Shown: positions 44,366-53,546 of the stretch, piece by piece
How the letters are laid out: each line of letters starts with the position of its first letter
Position numbering within the stretch: the first letter of the stretch is position 1
From: Clostridiales bacterium
Lineage (GTDB): Bacteria > Bacillota > Clostridia > Christensenellales > UBA1242
Reading direction: 5' to 3'
Length of the DNA: 64,000 bases
NCBI GenBank assembly: GCA_003524095.1
Contig: DOEE01000001.1
Location: forward strand, 107,970-171,969
The notes under the pieces: generated by a model
What the model saw: only the letters and a program-made list of their open reading frames with translations
The model's database searches: none
What the model was told of the DNA's origin: nothing
Made by a program: the position numbers and the translations under genes

Positions 44366-45139
44366 AATTACAAATATTGGGCCTATGCCACAAGGCTTGG
44401 CTATATCTAGTTTTATGTTTACCTGTGGTTCAATCCCCACCGTTTTTAAATACTGAGCAATAGTATTATAACACACTTCTGGAGTGTTGTTTTCTTCGGA
44501 CAAGTGACCAAATACAACTTGCTTAACATTGTGTTCTGCAAGTTCGGCAACAACTCTTGCACTGCTTGAGTTGCTTAGGTGTCCACGCTTACTAAGTATT
44601 CTTGTTTTTAATATTGGAGGGTATTTCCCAGCCATAACCATTTTTTCGTCATGGTTTGCTTCCAAAATAACCAATCTACTATCATACAGTCTTTGAATAA
44701 CTGTATTAGTAGTATACCCCAAATCCGTAACAATACTAATTTTATTTTGATTTTCAAAGATATTAAATCCAACACAAAACACATCATGACTTACTTCAAA
44801 AGGATCGATTACAAAGTCACCAAGTTTGAATTTTCCATCAAATCTTACAAGTGCCGAACTTGGCACTTTTATTTTTCTAATTATCCCATCAACCGAATTA
44901 TAGTGACAATAAATATTTTTGTGGAGTTTGTTATAAAAAGCAAGCAAGCCTTTGATGTGGTCACCATGTTCGTGAGAAACAATAGCGCCGATAACATTAT
45001 TGATATCCAATTTTAAAAGTGCTAGTTTTTCTTCAAATTCCTTAAAGGTTATACCCATATCAACAACCAAAATTTGGTGGTCGTTATACACTATAGTACA
45101 ATTCCCCTTTGAAGAACTAGCAAGAGAGCAAACCTTCAT
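44360..45139 (-). CDS. walJ: Metallo-beta-lactamase-fold hydrolase WalJ (YycJ)
   Basis: 259 residues. Motif SHEHGDHIKG supplies the first metal ligands, TDLGYTT and the late VFGHLSEENN the others; the N-terminal MKVCSLASSSKGNC is characteristic of YycJ. Family members have 5'-3' DNA exonuclease activity linked to mismatch repair. AAAGGAAA precedes the ATG. It overlaps by stop-in-hairpin with the htrA leader; walR and walK are not nearby. Confidence 0.85.
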   Translation of the reverse strand: MKVCSLASSSKGNCTIVYNDHQILVVDMGITFKEFEEKLALLKLDINNVIGAIVSHEHGDHIKGLLAFYNKLHKNIYCHYNSVDGIIRKIKVPSSALVRFDGKFKLGDFVIDPFEVSHDVFCVGFNIFENQNKISIVTDLGYTTNTVIQRLYDSRLVILEANHDEKMVMAGKYPPILKTRILSKRGHLSNSSSARVVAELAEHNVKQVVFGHLSEENNTPEVCYNTIAQYLKTVGIEPQVNIKLDIAKPCGIGPIFVIK

Positions 45140-45140
45140 T

Positions 45141-45689
45141 TTAATTTCCTTTTAATTGAGACTGCAACAAATTTGCATCCATATCAAAATAGTTGACCAA
45201 ACTTAGTGCAAAAGCCATTGCCGAATATGGGCTTTGACTAGTTATAATATTATCGCACACAACAACATACTTGTCTATATAATTTGAATTTTCCATTCTG
45301 GAAATTAATTCCATATCTGGATAGCATGTAACATCTTTGCCGTCTAGAATTCCCGCATTATACAAAACCAAAGAAGGCGAAGCACAGATTCCTGCTACAA
45401 GTTTTTTGTCACTATTATAATGTCTAATAAATTCCATCACGTCTTCGTCTTGTCCCAAAATTTGGGCATTTTTCATTCCGCCAGCAAAGATTATTCCGTC
45501 ATAATCCAAGTCTGTATAATAATCAAACTTATCATCGGCCAAAATTGTAATATCGTGAGCGCCAGTCAAAGTAGTTTCGTTATATCCCAAAATTTCCACC
45601 TTGATGCCACTACGACGAAGAATATCAATAATACTAATCGCTTCGATTTCTTCAAAGCCATCAGCCAAAATAATTGCAACTTTTTTCAT
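45141..45689 (-). CDS. DJ-1/PfpI family protein
   Basis: 182 residues. MKKVAIILADGFEEIEAISIID at the start with the conserved Glu, nucleophile-elbow Cys in VAGICASPSLVL, flavodoxin-like fold with GIIFAGGMKNAQIL. Closest in form to YajL/ThiJ; possible roles are chaperone or protein and nucleotide deglycation. It lies one base before walJ and probably heads that transcript. Confidence 0.85.
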   Translation of the reverse strand: MKKVAIILADGFEEIEAISIIDILRRSGIKVEILGYNETTLTGAHDITILADDKFDYYTDLDYDGIIFAGGMKNAQILGQDEDVMEFIRHYNSDKKLVAGICASPSLVLYNAGILDGKDVTCYPDMELISRMENSNYIDKYVVVCDNIITSQSPYSAMAFALSLVNYFDMDANLLQSQLKGN

Positions 45690-45710
45690 ATAAATCCTTA
45701 ACTAAAAAAT

Positions 45711-45732
45711 AAGGTACTATTATTAGCACCTT
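45711..45732 (-). terminator. Terminator of the thioesterase gene
   Basis: Minus strand AAGGT-CTA arms around a short loop with one internal mismatch, followed by a T-run; located just after the stop at 45766. Confidence 0.6.
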
Positions 45733-45765
45733 AGTAAATATAACAATTTATCAATTTTTTGTCAA

Positions 45766-46500
45766 TCAATTCTCAAATTTTAGTATCGCTTTGCAAAGCG
45801 TTATATCATCTTTTTTGATTTCAAACAAATATCGGGAATTTTCATCTCGTCTAAAAATTTTGAGAGTGTCTTGTTCTCTACTTTCTTTGATATAGTGAAT
45901 TTCAAATTCTTTGAGTCTATAATTTTTGATAATATTAGACGGAATAGTTCCATACATCAACTTTACATATTCAATATTGTTTGTATGCCCAAAAAAATCT
46001 ATGTTATTTGCACTTATAACTGTCTCTTTGACAAAATCATTTTCAGACAATTCAAAGTCCAATTTTTCAAACTCAAAATCACACGATTTTTCGCCAACCC
46101 CAATATCCTTTGGAAACTCAGGAATTGAACTTATTAGTCTTAGTTTTCTTGTATCGCTATCCATTGCACATAGTTCTTGCAAACATTCCGCCACCAGAAC
46201 TCCCGATTTTTCTATTCTGCTTTCAAGATTAAGTCTTACTCCACTTAATTTTGTAAGTCTAGTAGTCACATCAATAATATCTCGCCAACAAGCATCGCCA
46301 CAAAATCTAATTTTATTTTTTGTAATAGCCCAGAAAGCATGTCTTATTGGAACGAGATACACCCCGTCACACTTTAGGTTTCCAAAAAATTCACACATGT
46401 TGTCTTGAAATAAAGCACACGACTCAATCAGACCAACCTTTGTATTCATATCTGTCTGTGAAGACAAAACCTTAATAGTTTGTTTGATTTCTCCGTCCAT
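45766..46500 (-). CDS. Acyl-ACP thioesterase (FatA/B-like)
   Basis: 244 residues, a double hot-dog fold. Two similar halves; the second holds the active-site stretch ISANNIDFFGHTNNIEYVKL (Asp-x-x-x-His-x-Asn-Asn) and the first the substrate part WAITKNKIRF. It releases free fatty acids from acyl carrier protein in the cytoplasm. Own promoter, single-gene unit. Confidence 0.8.
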   Translation of the reverse strand: MDGEIKQTIKVLSSQTDMNTKVGLIESCALFQDNMCEFFGNLKCDGVYLVPIRHAFWAITKNKIRFCGDACWRDIIDVTTRLTKLSGVRLNLESRIEKSGVLVAECLQELCAMDSDTRKLRLISSIPEFPKDIGVGEKSCDFEFEKLDFELSENDFVKETVISANNIDFFGHTNNIEYVKLMYGTIPSNIIKNYRLKEFEIHYIKESREQDTLKIFRRDENSRYLFEIKKDDITLCKAILKFEN

Positions 46501-46522
46501 AATCTTCTCCTAAATTAAAAGT

Positions 46523-46552
46523 ATTTTAGCACAAAAATTCAAAATTGACCAA
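46523..46552 (-). promoter_or_regulatory. Promoter of the thioesterase gene
   Basis: Minus strand TTGGTC (46547-46552), 18-base spacer, TAAAAT (46523-46528), then TAGGAGAAG before the ATG. Confidence 0.5.
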
Positions 46553-46673
46553 TTAATTCGTCCAAAATCATAACCAAATCTTAGACACAAACTTAGGTTT
46601 GTCCACATAAGAAATTAGCAATTAAAATTGAATTTTCATATAAATATCCAAAATGTAGCAAAAGGATTAGTAT

Positions 46674-47738
46674 ATGTTTTCACTTTCACTTTGTATGATA
46701 GTCAAAGACGAAGAAGATGTTATAGATAGAGTTTTGACATGTTCAAACAGATTTGCAGATGAAATTATAATTGTTGACACCGGTTCAAAAGACAAAACCA
46801 AAGAAATTTGCAAAAATTTTACCGACAAAATTTATGACTTTGTTTGGTGTGACAATTTTTCTTTGGCACGCAATTTTTCTTTTTCCAAAGCAACCAAGGA
46901 ATATATTATGTGGTTAGATGCAGACGATTATATAACCGAACAAAACATTCAAAAAATCATAGCCCTCAAAAATTCCAATGACCAAGCTGATGTATACATG
47001 TTCAAATATGTTATGGGTTTTGTGGACGGCACACCAACGTTTGAGTTTTTTAGAGAGAGAATTGTCAAAAACAACAGTGGCTTTGAATGGTCTGGTTTTG
47101 TCCACGAAGCAATAACACCGCATGGCAAAATTAAATATCTAAACATCGAAATTGAGCACCGAAAACAAAAAGTTGGCAATTATATGCGAAATCTAAATTT
47201 GTATCGAAAAGCCCAGAAATCAGGCATAAAGTTTACTCCACGTGAGCAGTATTATTATTCGAGGGAATTATATTATAACGGATACTACAAAAAAGCGATA
47301 AAGGAACTCAAAAAATACTTTTGTTTAAACGACAAATTTACTCCCAACATAGTTGGGGCATATTTAATCATCGCCGAGTGTTATTTTGTATTGCACGACT
47401 ATCAAAATTCTCAAAAATATATATTTGAGTCAATAAAGAAATTTTTGCCAAATGCTGAAACCTGCTGTATGACCGCCAAAATTTTTGAAAGTTTACATGA
47501 CAAATTTCAAGCAATTCTTTGGTATAATATTGCCCTCATTACACCAAAGGATTCAAGCGGATTTGTTCAAAAAGATTTTTATGATTACATTCCATATTTG
47601 GAACTTTGTAGACTTTATTATCCAATAAACTTTGAAAAATCACAAAAATATTTTCTTATGGCAAAAAAATTAAAGCCAGATAGCGCAGAAGTTAGGCATA
47701 ACAGCAAATTTTTTAAACACCAAAATAATGAAAAATGA
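46674..47738 (+). CDS. Family 2 glycosyltransferase with TPR-like C-terminus
   Basis: 354 residues. GT-A domain at the N-terminus: SLCMIVKDEEDVIDRVL, then IIVDTGSKDKTKEIC, the DxD motif in MWLDADDYI, and FEWSGFVHEAI. From about residue 180, paired helices (YYYSRELYYNGYYKKAIKEL, IAECYFVLHDYQNSQKYI) form TPR-like repeats. Related proteins (SunS type) glycosylate peptides or surface polymers. No membrane segment, so it acts in the cytoplasm. AAAGGATT precedes the ATG. Confidence 0.85.
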   Translation: MFSLSLCMIVKDEEDVIDRVLTCSNRFADEIIIVDTGSKDKTKEICKNFTDKIYDFVWCDNFSLARNFSFSKATKEYIMWLDADDYITEQNIQKIIALKNSNDQADVYMFKYVMGFVDGTPTFEFFRERIVKNNSGFEWSGFVHEAITPHGKIKYLNIEIEHRKQKVGNYMRNLNLYRKAQKSGIKFTPREQYYYSRELYYNGYYKKAIKELKKYFCLNDKFTPNIVGAYLIIAECYFVLHDYQNSQKYIFESIKKFLPNAETCCMTAKIFESLHDKFQAILWYNIALITPKDSSGFVQKDFYDYIPYLELCRLYYPINFEKSQKYFLMAKKLKPDSAEVRHNSKFFKHQNNEK

Positions 47739-47740
47739 TA

Positions 47741-47769
47741 TTGACTAACCACAAGTCTCTATGTTAAAA
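47741..47769 (+). promoter_or_regulatory. Possible promoter of the two-gene alkD unit
   Basis: TTGACT (47741-47746), 17-base spacer, TTAAAA (47764-47769) with an upstream TG. The -35 is good, the -10 weak. Confidence 0.4.
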
Positions 47770-47790
47770 TTTAGTTACATAGGAGAAAAT

Positions 47791-48261
47791 ATGATTAATC
47801 ACGGATTTATTTTTTTGGAAGACGGCAAAATTAAACAAATTGACCTAGATAATAGCAAGTATCAAAGTCACGAAGCATGCGCAATAGACATTTTGAAAAA
47901 CAATCCAAATCTTAAGAGCATTTATGACGAATACGTTCAAGATAGTATTCATATTCAAAATCGCGAACATATCCAAATTTCACACGACCCGATAGATTTT
48001 TTGATGCAATACTTAGGCTATATAAAAGTGGGACTAAAGATTGATAGTGACCGAAAAATTATTTCGTTTGTTTGTCAATCTGAAGAGTTTAATGCCACAC
48101 AAGGCGGAAAATCACTCAAAGGGATTATTAATACCTACAGAACACGCGGATACGAAGAAGAAACCGATTTTGAAACCAACTTATATGATTATGTTTATGA
48201 TTTACAAAGAGAAAATCATCTGTTTGACTCTCTTGAGCCAAGTCAAGAATTGGGGAACTAG
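47791..48261 (+). CDS. Hypothetical protein upstream of the DNA alkylation repair gene
   Basis: 156 residues from the ATG at 47791 with AGGAGA; the frame opens 10 codons earlier inside the presumed promoter. Sequence: MINHGFIFLEDGKIKQIDLD, then IHIQNREHIQISHDPIDFLM, SFVCQSEEFNATQGGKSLKG and an acidic end. No family recognised; mixed alpha/beta, cytoplasmic. It ends two bases before the next start and is clearly cotranscribed with it. Confidence 0.7.
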   Translation: MINHGFIFLEDGKIKQIDLDNSKYQSHEACAIDILKNNPNLKSIYDEYVQDSIHIQNREHIQISHDPIDFLMQYLGYIKVGLKIDSDRKIISFVCQSEEFNATQGGKSLKGIINTYRTRGYEEETDFETNLYDYVYDLQRENHLFDSLEPSQELGN

Positions 48262-48263
48262 TT

Positions 48264-48971
48264 ATGGAATTTAAAATTGACAATTGGGGTTTGAAAGACG
48301 TATTGGAGTTGGAAAATTATCTAATTTCAATATCAAATCCCCCAAAATCAAAATACACACAAAATATTGTAAGAACTAGCCTTCCCGTTTTGGCAATTCC
48401 CAGTCCAAAACTAAAAGATATTTCAAAACAAATATTCAAGGGAAACTATTTGAGTTTTCTTGATACCAACACCTATTCAACATACGAAATAACCTTGATT
48501 TCGGGATATATAATTAATCTAATTTCAGATTTTGAAACTCTAAAAAAACACCTAGAAAAATACGTTTCACATGTCGACTGCTGGGGGTCTTGCGATATTC
48601 TCAAGATTTCTTCGAAAATAGATAGAGAAAAACTATTCAAACTTGCCAAAGAATACACCAAAAGCAAAGAACCTTTCAAAGTTAGGGTTGGGCTTAAAAT
48701 TATGTTTTCTTTTGTCCAAGATTCAAAATACAAGTATGAAATATTCAAAACTCTCAATTCATTCCAAAACGAAAAACATTATTATGTAAACATGATACTC
48801 GCATGGTTGTTTTGTGAAATGTTTATAAAAAACAAAACAGAAACATATGAATTTTTGAAAACTCACAAACTAAATTCGTTTGTAATAAACAAGGGTATTC
48901 AAAAATGTCGAGATAGTTTTAGAGTAAGCCAAATTGACAAAGACAATTTACTCAAATACAAAGTAAAATAA
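48264..48971 (+). CDS. DNA alkylation repair protein (AlkD-like HEAT repeat)
   Basis: 235 residues. HEAT-like helical repeats with the family landmarks TYEITLISGYIINLI, HVDCWGSCDILKIS (Trp and Asp of the active site), YYVNMILAWLFCEMFIK, and the C-terminal INKGIQKCRDSFRV. AlkD-type glycosylases remove alkylated purines without base flipping. The start overlaps the end region of the preceding gene by spacing, so translation is coupled. Confidence 0.85.
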   Translation: MEFKIDNWGLKDVLELENYLISISNPPKSKYTQNIVRTSLPVLAIPSPKLKDISKQIFKGNYLSFLDTNTYSTYEITLISGYIINLISDFETLKKHLEKYVSHVDCWGSCDILKISSKIDREKLFKLAKEYTKSKEPFKVRVGLKIMFSFVQDSKYKYEIFKTLNSFQNEKHYYVNMILAWLFCEMFIKNKTETYEFLKTHKLNSFVINKGIQKCRDSFRVSQIDKDNLLKYKVK

Positions 48972-48976
48972 AAAAT

Positions 48977-49007
48977 CTGCAATGCACTAGTTTAGTGAAT
49001 TGCAGAC
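48977..49007. terminator. Bidirectional intrinsic terminator
   Basis: TCTGCAAT-CACTA arms with TAGTG-ATTGCAGA and a three-base loop (one G-A mismatch), A-run before, T-run after; between convergent genes. Confidence 0.85.
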
Positions 49008-49011
49008 TTTT

Positions 49012-49452
49012 TTATTTTGTTATTTCCAAAACTTCGTTATAGAACATATCCCTATATGTTTGTTCATTAAGTTTGTCAAGAGAAACTTTTTTTGGCGCCC
49101 TTTCAAGAATTACTTTTTCTCTTGCAATATCATTATTGCCCTTGTACCAATGAGAAAATAAATATGCGGTACTTACAACATCCAAAGTTTTTGTTATTAT
49201 TTCTGTTAATTTTTGACTCTCGGCTGTCTCGAGCATTTCGTCAACAACAACTTTTTTTGTTACAACCGAGCCACAGTCACAAAAATTACCGCACTGAAAT
49301 AATCTCAAATCTCGTCTAATATTACGTAAATTAGGATTATTGTATTCATAAAAATTAGTAAAACCAGCTTTTTGAAAAATACCAATTATTTTCATAAGTT
49401 TTTCGCCGTCTAATTCATCTTCTTTAAACATAAAAGTATTAACTTGACACAT
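49012..49452 (-). CDS. Hypothetical Cys-containing protein
   Basis: 146 residues from the ATG at 49452 with AAGGAAG eight bases upstream. It has MCQVNTFMF at the start and a compact CGNFCDCGS near residue 60 that could bind a metal; the rest is helical and charged. Family not recognised. It ends at a shared terminator and stands alone. Confidence 0.65.
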   Translation of the reverse strand: MCQVNTFMFKEDELDGEKLMKIIGIFQKAGFTNFYEYNNPNLRNIRRDLRLFQCGNFCDCGSVVTKKVVVDEMLETAESQKLTEIITKTLDVVSTAYLFSHWYKGNNDIAREKVILERAPKKVSLDKLNEQTYRDMFYNEVLEITK

Positions 49453-49563
49453 ACATTTTACTTCCTTTTGTTCAATACATATTTTAGTACCAAAACAAAT
49501 ACCTGTCAATTAATTGTGCTGGTACTTTTGATTTTTTAGAATTAATTCAATTTAAAACTAATA

Positions 49564-51141
49564 CTAATTATTAAGTTTTTCAATAATAATATTTGCACAC
49601 TTAATACCTTCAACAGCACTCGACATTATGCCTCCTGCAAAACCCGCGCCCTCGCCTATCATATAAATATTATTTAAACTCGACATCATGTTCTGATTTC
49701 TCACAACTTGATATGGTGCACTACTTCTAGTCTCGACACCCGTAAGAATACTGTCAGAATCGGCAAAGCCGTGTAACTTTTTGTCTAAATTAACAATGCC
49801 TTGTTTAATCGAATCCACCAAAACTTTTGGTAGCATGTCTTCAACAGTTCCAAGAACGTACCCCGGTCTGTACGAAGGAATAACCTTTCCTAGTTTTTTG
49901 CTAGGAACACCATGTAGAAAATCTCCAACCAACTGAACTGTTGTGTTATATGAATTATTTTTTGCAAAAGCATACTTTTCGTATTCTTCTTGAAGTTCAA
50001 TTCCCGCTAGTGGTGAGTCGCTTGGAAAATCACTTGTCTCAACCGTACAAAGAATAGCCGAATTTGCATTTTCTCCGTCTCTTAGCGAATAACTCATTCC
50101 ATTTGTTACAATTGTATTTTTTTCACTCATTGCAGGAACAACAACACCACCCGGACACATACAGAATGTATAAACACTTCTTCCGTTATCCAAATGAGTC
50201 ACCAAATGATAGTCGGCAGGTGGCAAGATATTTTGATTTGCAAACTTGCCATATTGTGCAAAGTTGATATCGCTTTGTTTATGTTCAATTCTATATCCCA
50301 TTGAAAATGGCTTTTGTTTTAATACCATGTTTTTGTCAAAAAGCATATGTATAGTGTCACGACTGCTATGCCCTATGGCAAATATTAGAATATCACAAAC
50401 AGTCGACACATATCCATCTGGGGTTTGAATATCAAGTGCAATTTTGTCATTTTGATATTTTAAATCAACCAACTTATGTTCAAACAAAACACTTGAGCCC
50501 AAATTTAATATTTCATTTCTAAGATTAACCACAACCTGTTCCAACACATCTGTTCCAATATGTGGTCTAAAGTCGTACGCAATATTTTCGTTTGCACCAA
50601 ACAAAACAAAGTCATCAAGTACTGACTGAATATACTCACTCTTAATGCCCGTATTGAGTTTTCCATCAGAGAAAGTTCCAGCACCACCTTCACCAAATTG
50701 AATGTTTGACGCCTCACACATTGTCCCGTTTTTCATAAGTTCGGTTACAACGCTTTTTCGCTTGGTCATCTCGTATCCGCGTTCCAAAATTGTAACCTTA
50801 GCACCCGCTCTAGCAAGAGTCAATCCCGCAAACATTCCACTCGGGCCAAAGCCAACTATTACAATTTTTTTGTCGCATATCTTGTCTAATTTTGGAAAAT
50901 GAATTTCTTTTTTCTCAAATTTGCTTACACTTTTAAGTTTCTTCAAATTTAAGTTTTTAAACGTTTCAAAACAAATTGATGCCAAATAAAAAATTTTGTT
51001 CTTGTCTCGGGCATCTAACGAGAGTTTCAAAAGTTTGCATTTAGATATGTCAGGCACTTTTAGTCTAACTTCTTTTGCAACATAAATTTTTAAATTGTCT
51101 TTGTTAAAATCAATAGGAAGTTTAATAGTAATTTTATACAT
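49564..51141 (-). CDS. FAD-dependent dehydrogenase (COG2509 type)
   Basis: 525 residues. A small N-terminal ferredoxin-like part is followed by the dinucleotide site IVIVGFGPSGMFAGLTLARAG (near 92), QFGEGGAGTFSDGKLNTGIK, SMGYRIEHKQ, a TFCMCPGGVVVPAM segment and the C-terminal GEGAGFAGGIMSSAVEGIK. These are the landmarks of a widespread uncharacterised flavoprotein family. Substrate unknown. It starts at the base next to the stop of the U32 gene and is coupled to it. Confidence 0.85.
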   Translation of the reverse strand: MYKITIKLPIDFNKDNLKIYVAKEVRLKVPDISKCKLLKLSLDARDKNKIFYLASICFETFKNLNLKKLKSVSKFEKKEIHFPKLDKICDKKIVIVGFGPSGMFAGLTLARAGAKVTILERGYEMTKRKSVVTELMKNGTMCEASNIQFGEGGAGTFSDGKLNTGIKSEYIQSVLDDFVLFGANENIAYDFRPHIGTDVLEQVVVNLRNEILNLGSSVLFEHKLVDLKYQNDKIALDIQTPDGYVSTVCDILIFAIGHSSRDTIHMLFDKNMVLKQKPFSMGYRIEHKQSDINFAQYGKFANQNILPPADYHLVTHLDNGRSVYTFCMCPGGVVVPAMSEKNTIVTNGMSYSLRDGENANSAILCTVETSDFPSDSPLAGIELQEEYEKYAFAKNNSYNTTVQLVGDFLHGVPSKKLGKVIPSYRPGYVLGTVEDMLPKVLVDSIKQGIVNLDKKLHGFADSDSILTGVETRSSAPYQVVRNQNMMSSLNNIYMIGEGAGFAGGIMSSAVEGIKCANIIIEKLNN

Positions 51142-53487
51142 TTATCTCAAATCCTTTATCCCAAATTCATTAGCATTATTATCGAATAATTCAAAATAGC
51201 AGTCATTAATTTTGTATCTGCGAACACCAAACTTTCCAAGATTGTTTTCATAAGTCAAATCACTTGAATATTTGCATTTACTGCAAGTGTTTCCATACAG
51301 AAGTTTAACCGGACAACTGGTTAATGTCATATATGCGGGAACTTTTGATAACTTGTAAGTTGCGGGAAGTCTACTTGTCCACTTTTCTATGCTTGAAATA
51401 ATTTCTGTCACTCCGAAATCAAGAAGACTCAGTCTTGCAAAGTTATTTGTAATATTTAATTCATGTCCCGCCCAAACTCTAAATTTTTTTGCGTATTTGA
51501 GAGCATATATATTGTTTGCAACAAGTATTATGTTATTGCCATCGCAATACTCAATAATTTCATCAATAATTTTTAAATCTTCCGTCCTAGCAATATTCGG
51601 CAAATTTAGAATAAGCGGGGTCGAAAAATATTTTTTGTAAGTTTCCAAAAATTTTGACACTACCAAAACCGAATAAACAGTCGGCGACAAAATAAGTGCA
51701 TCATACAAATTTACAAGACTACCAAGATGTGTAAACTCATTAACAATAGCAAGTCTATCACTATCAAACGAAAGGCTATCTGGGCTGAAACTATTTGCAC
51801 GTTTAAAAATTTCATTCTGCTTTGAAATATCCAAATTAGTGGCAGAGTTTATACTATTAGTCAAATTATTTTCCAAATTATAATTTGAAATAATTTGTCC
51901 TATTAACTTTTCTATTCCGTTTCTTCTAATCTCATTAAGTGTTGATTTTGATACAAAAGCGTTATTTGTTACAATTTCAAATTGCGGAGTCTTGAATACG
52001 GAATTGTCAACTTTGCTAAGTTGTGTGGATATATCAACTTCAGTCAACACCTTGGTTTTTGCTCTCTCAACAGTACCGCCGACAATTCTTACTTTGGAAC
52101 TATCCGACTCAAAATCCACAATCAGTTTTTCGTCCGCAACAACATTGGCTTTAATTTTTAAATCTCTATATCTTGACATATCCAAAATGGAATTTTCAAA
52201 TTCACTATCCAAAGTTAAGTATACTTTACTGCCAATATCTACCTTGTTTTTGACAAATATTTCTTGTATGTCGTCAATTACATTGATATTCCCAACACCA
52301 CAAGAACTCATGGTGTCACCATTTGAAAACTTTAATCCGTCGCCGACATGCAGTTGTTTTTTGGATTTTATTTCAACCGAAAACATATCTTTGAATTTTT
52401 TGCATGCGACAACTTTGCCAATAAGTTCGCCCATATGATTGTTATTTTGAATGTCGATTATATTATTTGAATCAAAATATCCATTTGTGTATTCACCACG
52501 TGAAAACACTTTTTTTAGGTCATGAGTCCACTTTGAAACTTGCTCACAACTTAAATCACTTAGATTACTTTGATTAAAATCATCGGCGGTATTTGTGTTT
52601 AATCTTGCACACGATTTGGACTCACTTATCTTAAGTTTTGAGTTGTTACTTTCCCAAATCTCACTCACATTTTGAAACCTATTTGAGTTATGCGAATTTA
52701 TTAATTTGTCAACCGCCTGTCTATAGACATTTGTAGCAACTCCTACATATCCCGAATGTCTAAGCCTTCCTTCAATCTTAAACGATTTAACACCCGATTC
52801 AATTAGACTTTTTAGATTCCCAAGCATGCAATTATCTCTAGGCGACAAAGTAAATCCCGTCACCGATTTTTCCTTGCTACCAAGTTTAAATGGAAGTCTG
52901 CAAAGCTGTTTACATTCTCCACGATTACCACTTGCACCACACTTTAGACTACTCAAATAACAGTTGCCCGAAAAGCAAATGCAATTTGCACCTTGAACAA
53001 AAACTTCGAGTTCGATATCGACGTTTTTAGAAATTTCTTGAATATCATTGAGAGTTACTTCACGAGACAAAACAACACGAGATAGTCCCAATTCCTTGGC
53101 AATAACTGCGCCATTGACATTGTGAACACCAAGTTGAGTGCTTCCATGCAAGATAATTTCGGGATAGACTTTTTTGAGTACATAAATAAGTCCTAAATCT
53201 TGAACAATAAAGGCATCAACGCCCGCCTTCATACACTCTCCAGCAACACTCACTGCTTGTCCAACTTCGGACGTGCTAAGCAAGGTGTTAAGTACAATAT
53301 ACACCTTAACACCTTTTAGATGTGCAAATTTAACAAGTTCCGCTATATTTTCAAGCGAAATATTTTCTGCACGCATTCTTGCATTAAACTTTGGCACTCC
53401 CATATAAACTGCATCTGCACCCGCTTTGATTGCAGTATAAAAACTATTTATATCGCCAACTGGCGACAATACTTCCAAACTTTTCAT
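51142..53487 (-). CDS. U32 peptidase family protein with DUF3656 (RlhA-like)
   Basis: 781 residues. The N-terminal TIM-barrel U32 domain reads VLSPVGDINSFYTAIKAGAD, then AVYMGVPKFNARMRAENISL. It has the Cys cluster CFSGNCYLSSLKCGASGNRGECKQLC split over residues about 170-195 and a second C-terminal Cys group (CPVKLLYGNTCSKC). This matches RlhA (YdcP), which hydroxylates C2501 of 23S rRNA using prephenate-linked chemistry and an iron-sulfur centre, more than a true collagenase. An Asn/Ser-rich insertion around 270-310 looks disordered. Probably cotranscribed with the FAD dehydrogenase. Confidence 0.8.
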   Translation of the reverse strand: MKSLEVLSPVGDINSFYTAIKAGADAVYMGVPKFNARMRAENISLENIAELVKFAHLKGVKVYIVLNTLLSTSEVGQAVSVAGECMKAGVDAFIVQDLGLIYVLKKVYPEIILHGSTQLGVHNVNGAVIAKELGLSRVVLSREVTLNDIQEISKNVDIELEVFVQGANCICFSGNCYLSSLKCGASGNRGECKQLCRLPFKLGSKEKSVTGFTLSPRDNCMLGNLKSLIESGVKSFKIEGRLRHSGYVGVATNVYRQAVDKLINSHNSNRFQNVSEIWESNNSKLKISESKSCARLNTNTADDFNQSNLSDLSCEQVSKWTHDLKKVFSRGEYTNGYFDSNNIIDIQNNNHMGELIGKVVACKKFKDMFSVEIKSKKQLHVGDGLKFSNGDTMSSCGVGNINVIDDIQEIFVKNKVDIGSKVYLTLDSEFENSILDMSRYRDLKIKANVVADEKLIVDFESDSSKVRIVGGTVERAKTKVLTEVDISTQLSKVDNSVFKTPQFEIVTNNAFVSKSTLNEIRRNGIEKLIGQIISNYNLENNLTNSINSATNLDISKQNEIFKRANSFSPDSLSFDSDRLAIVNEFTHLGSLVNLYDALILSPTVYSVLVVSKFLETYKKYFSTPLILNLPNIARTEDLKIIDEIIEYCDGNNIILVANNIYALKYAKKFRVWAGHELNITNNFARLSLLDFGVTEIISSIEKWTSRLPATYKLSKVPAYMTLTSCPVKLLYGNTCSKCKYSSDLTYENNLGKFGVRRYKINDCYFELFDNNANEFGIKDLR

Positions 53488-53546
53488 GCTATTATTTTAG
53501 CAAATTTTTTGGAATTTTTCAATAAGTTAGTATATGTTTTCAAAAA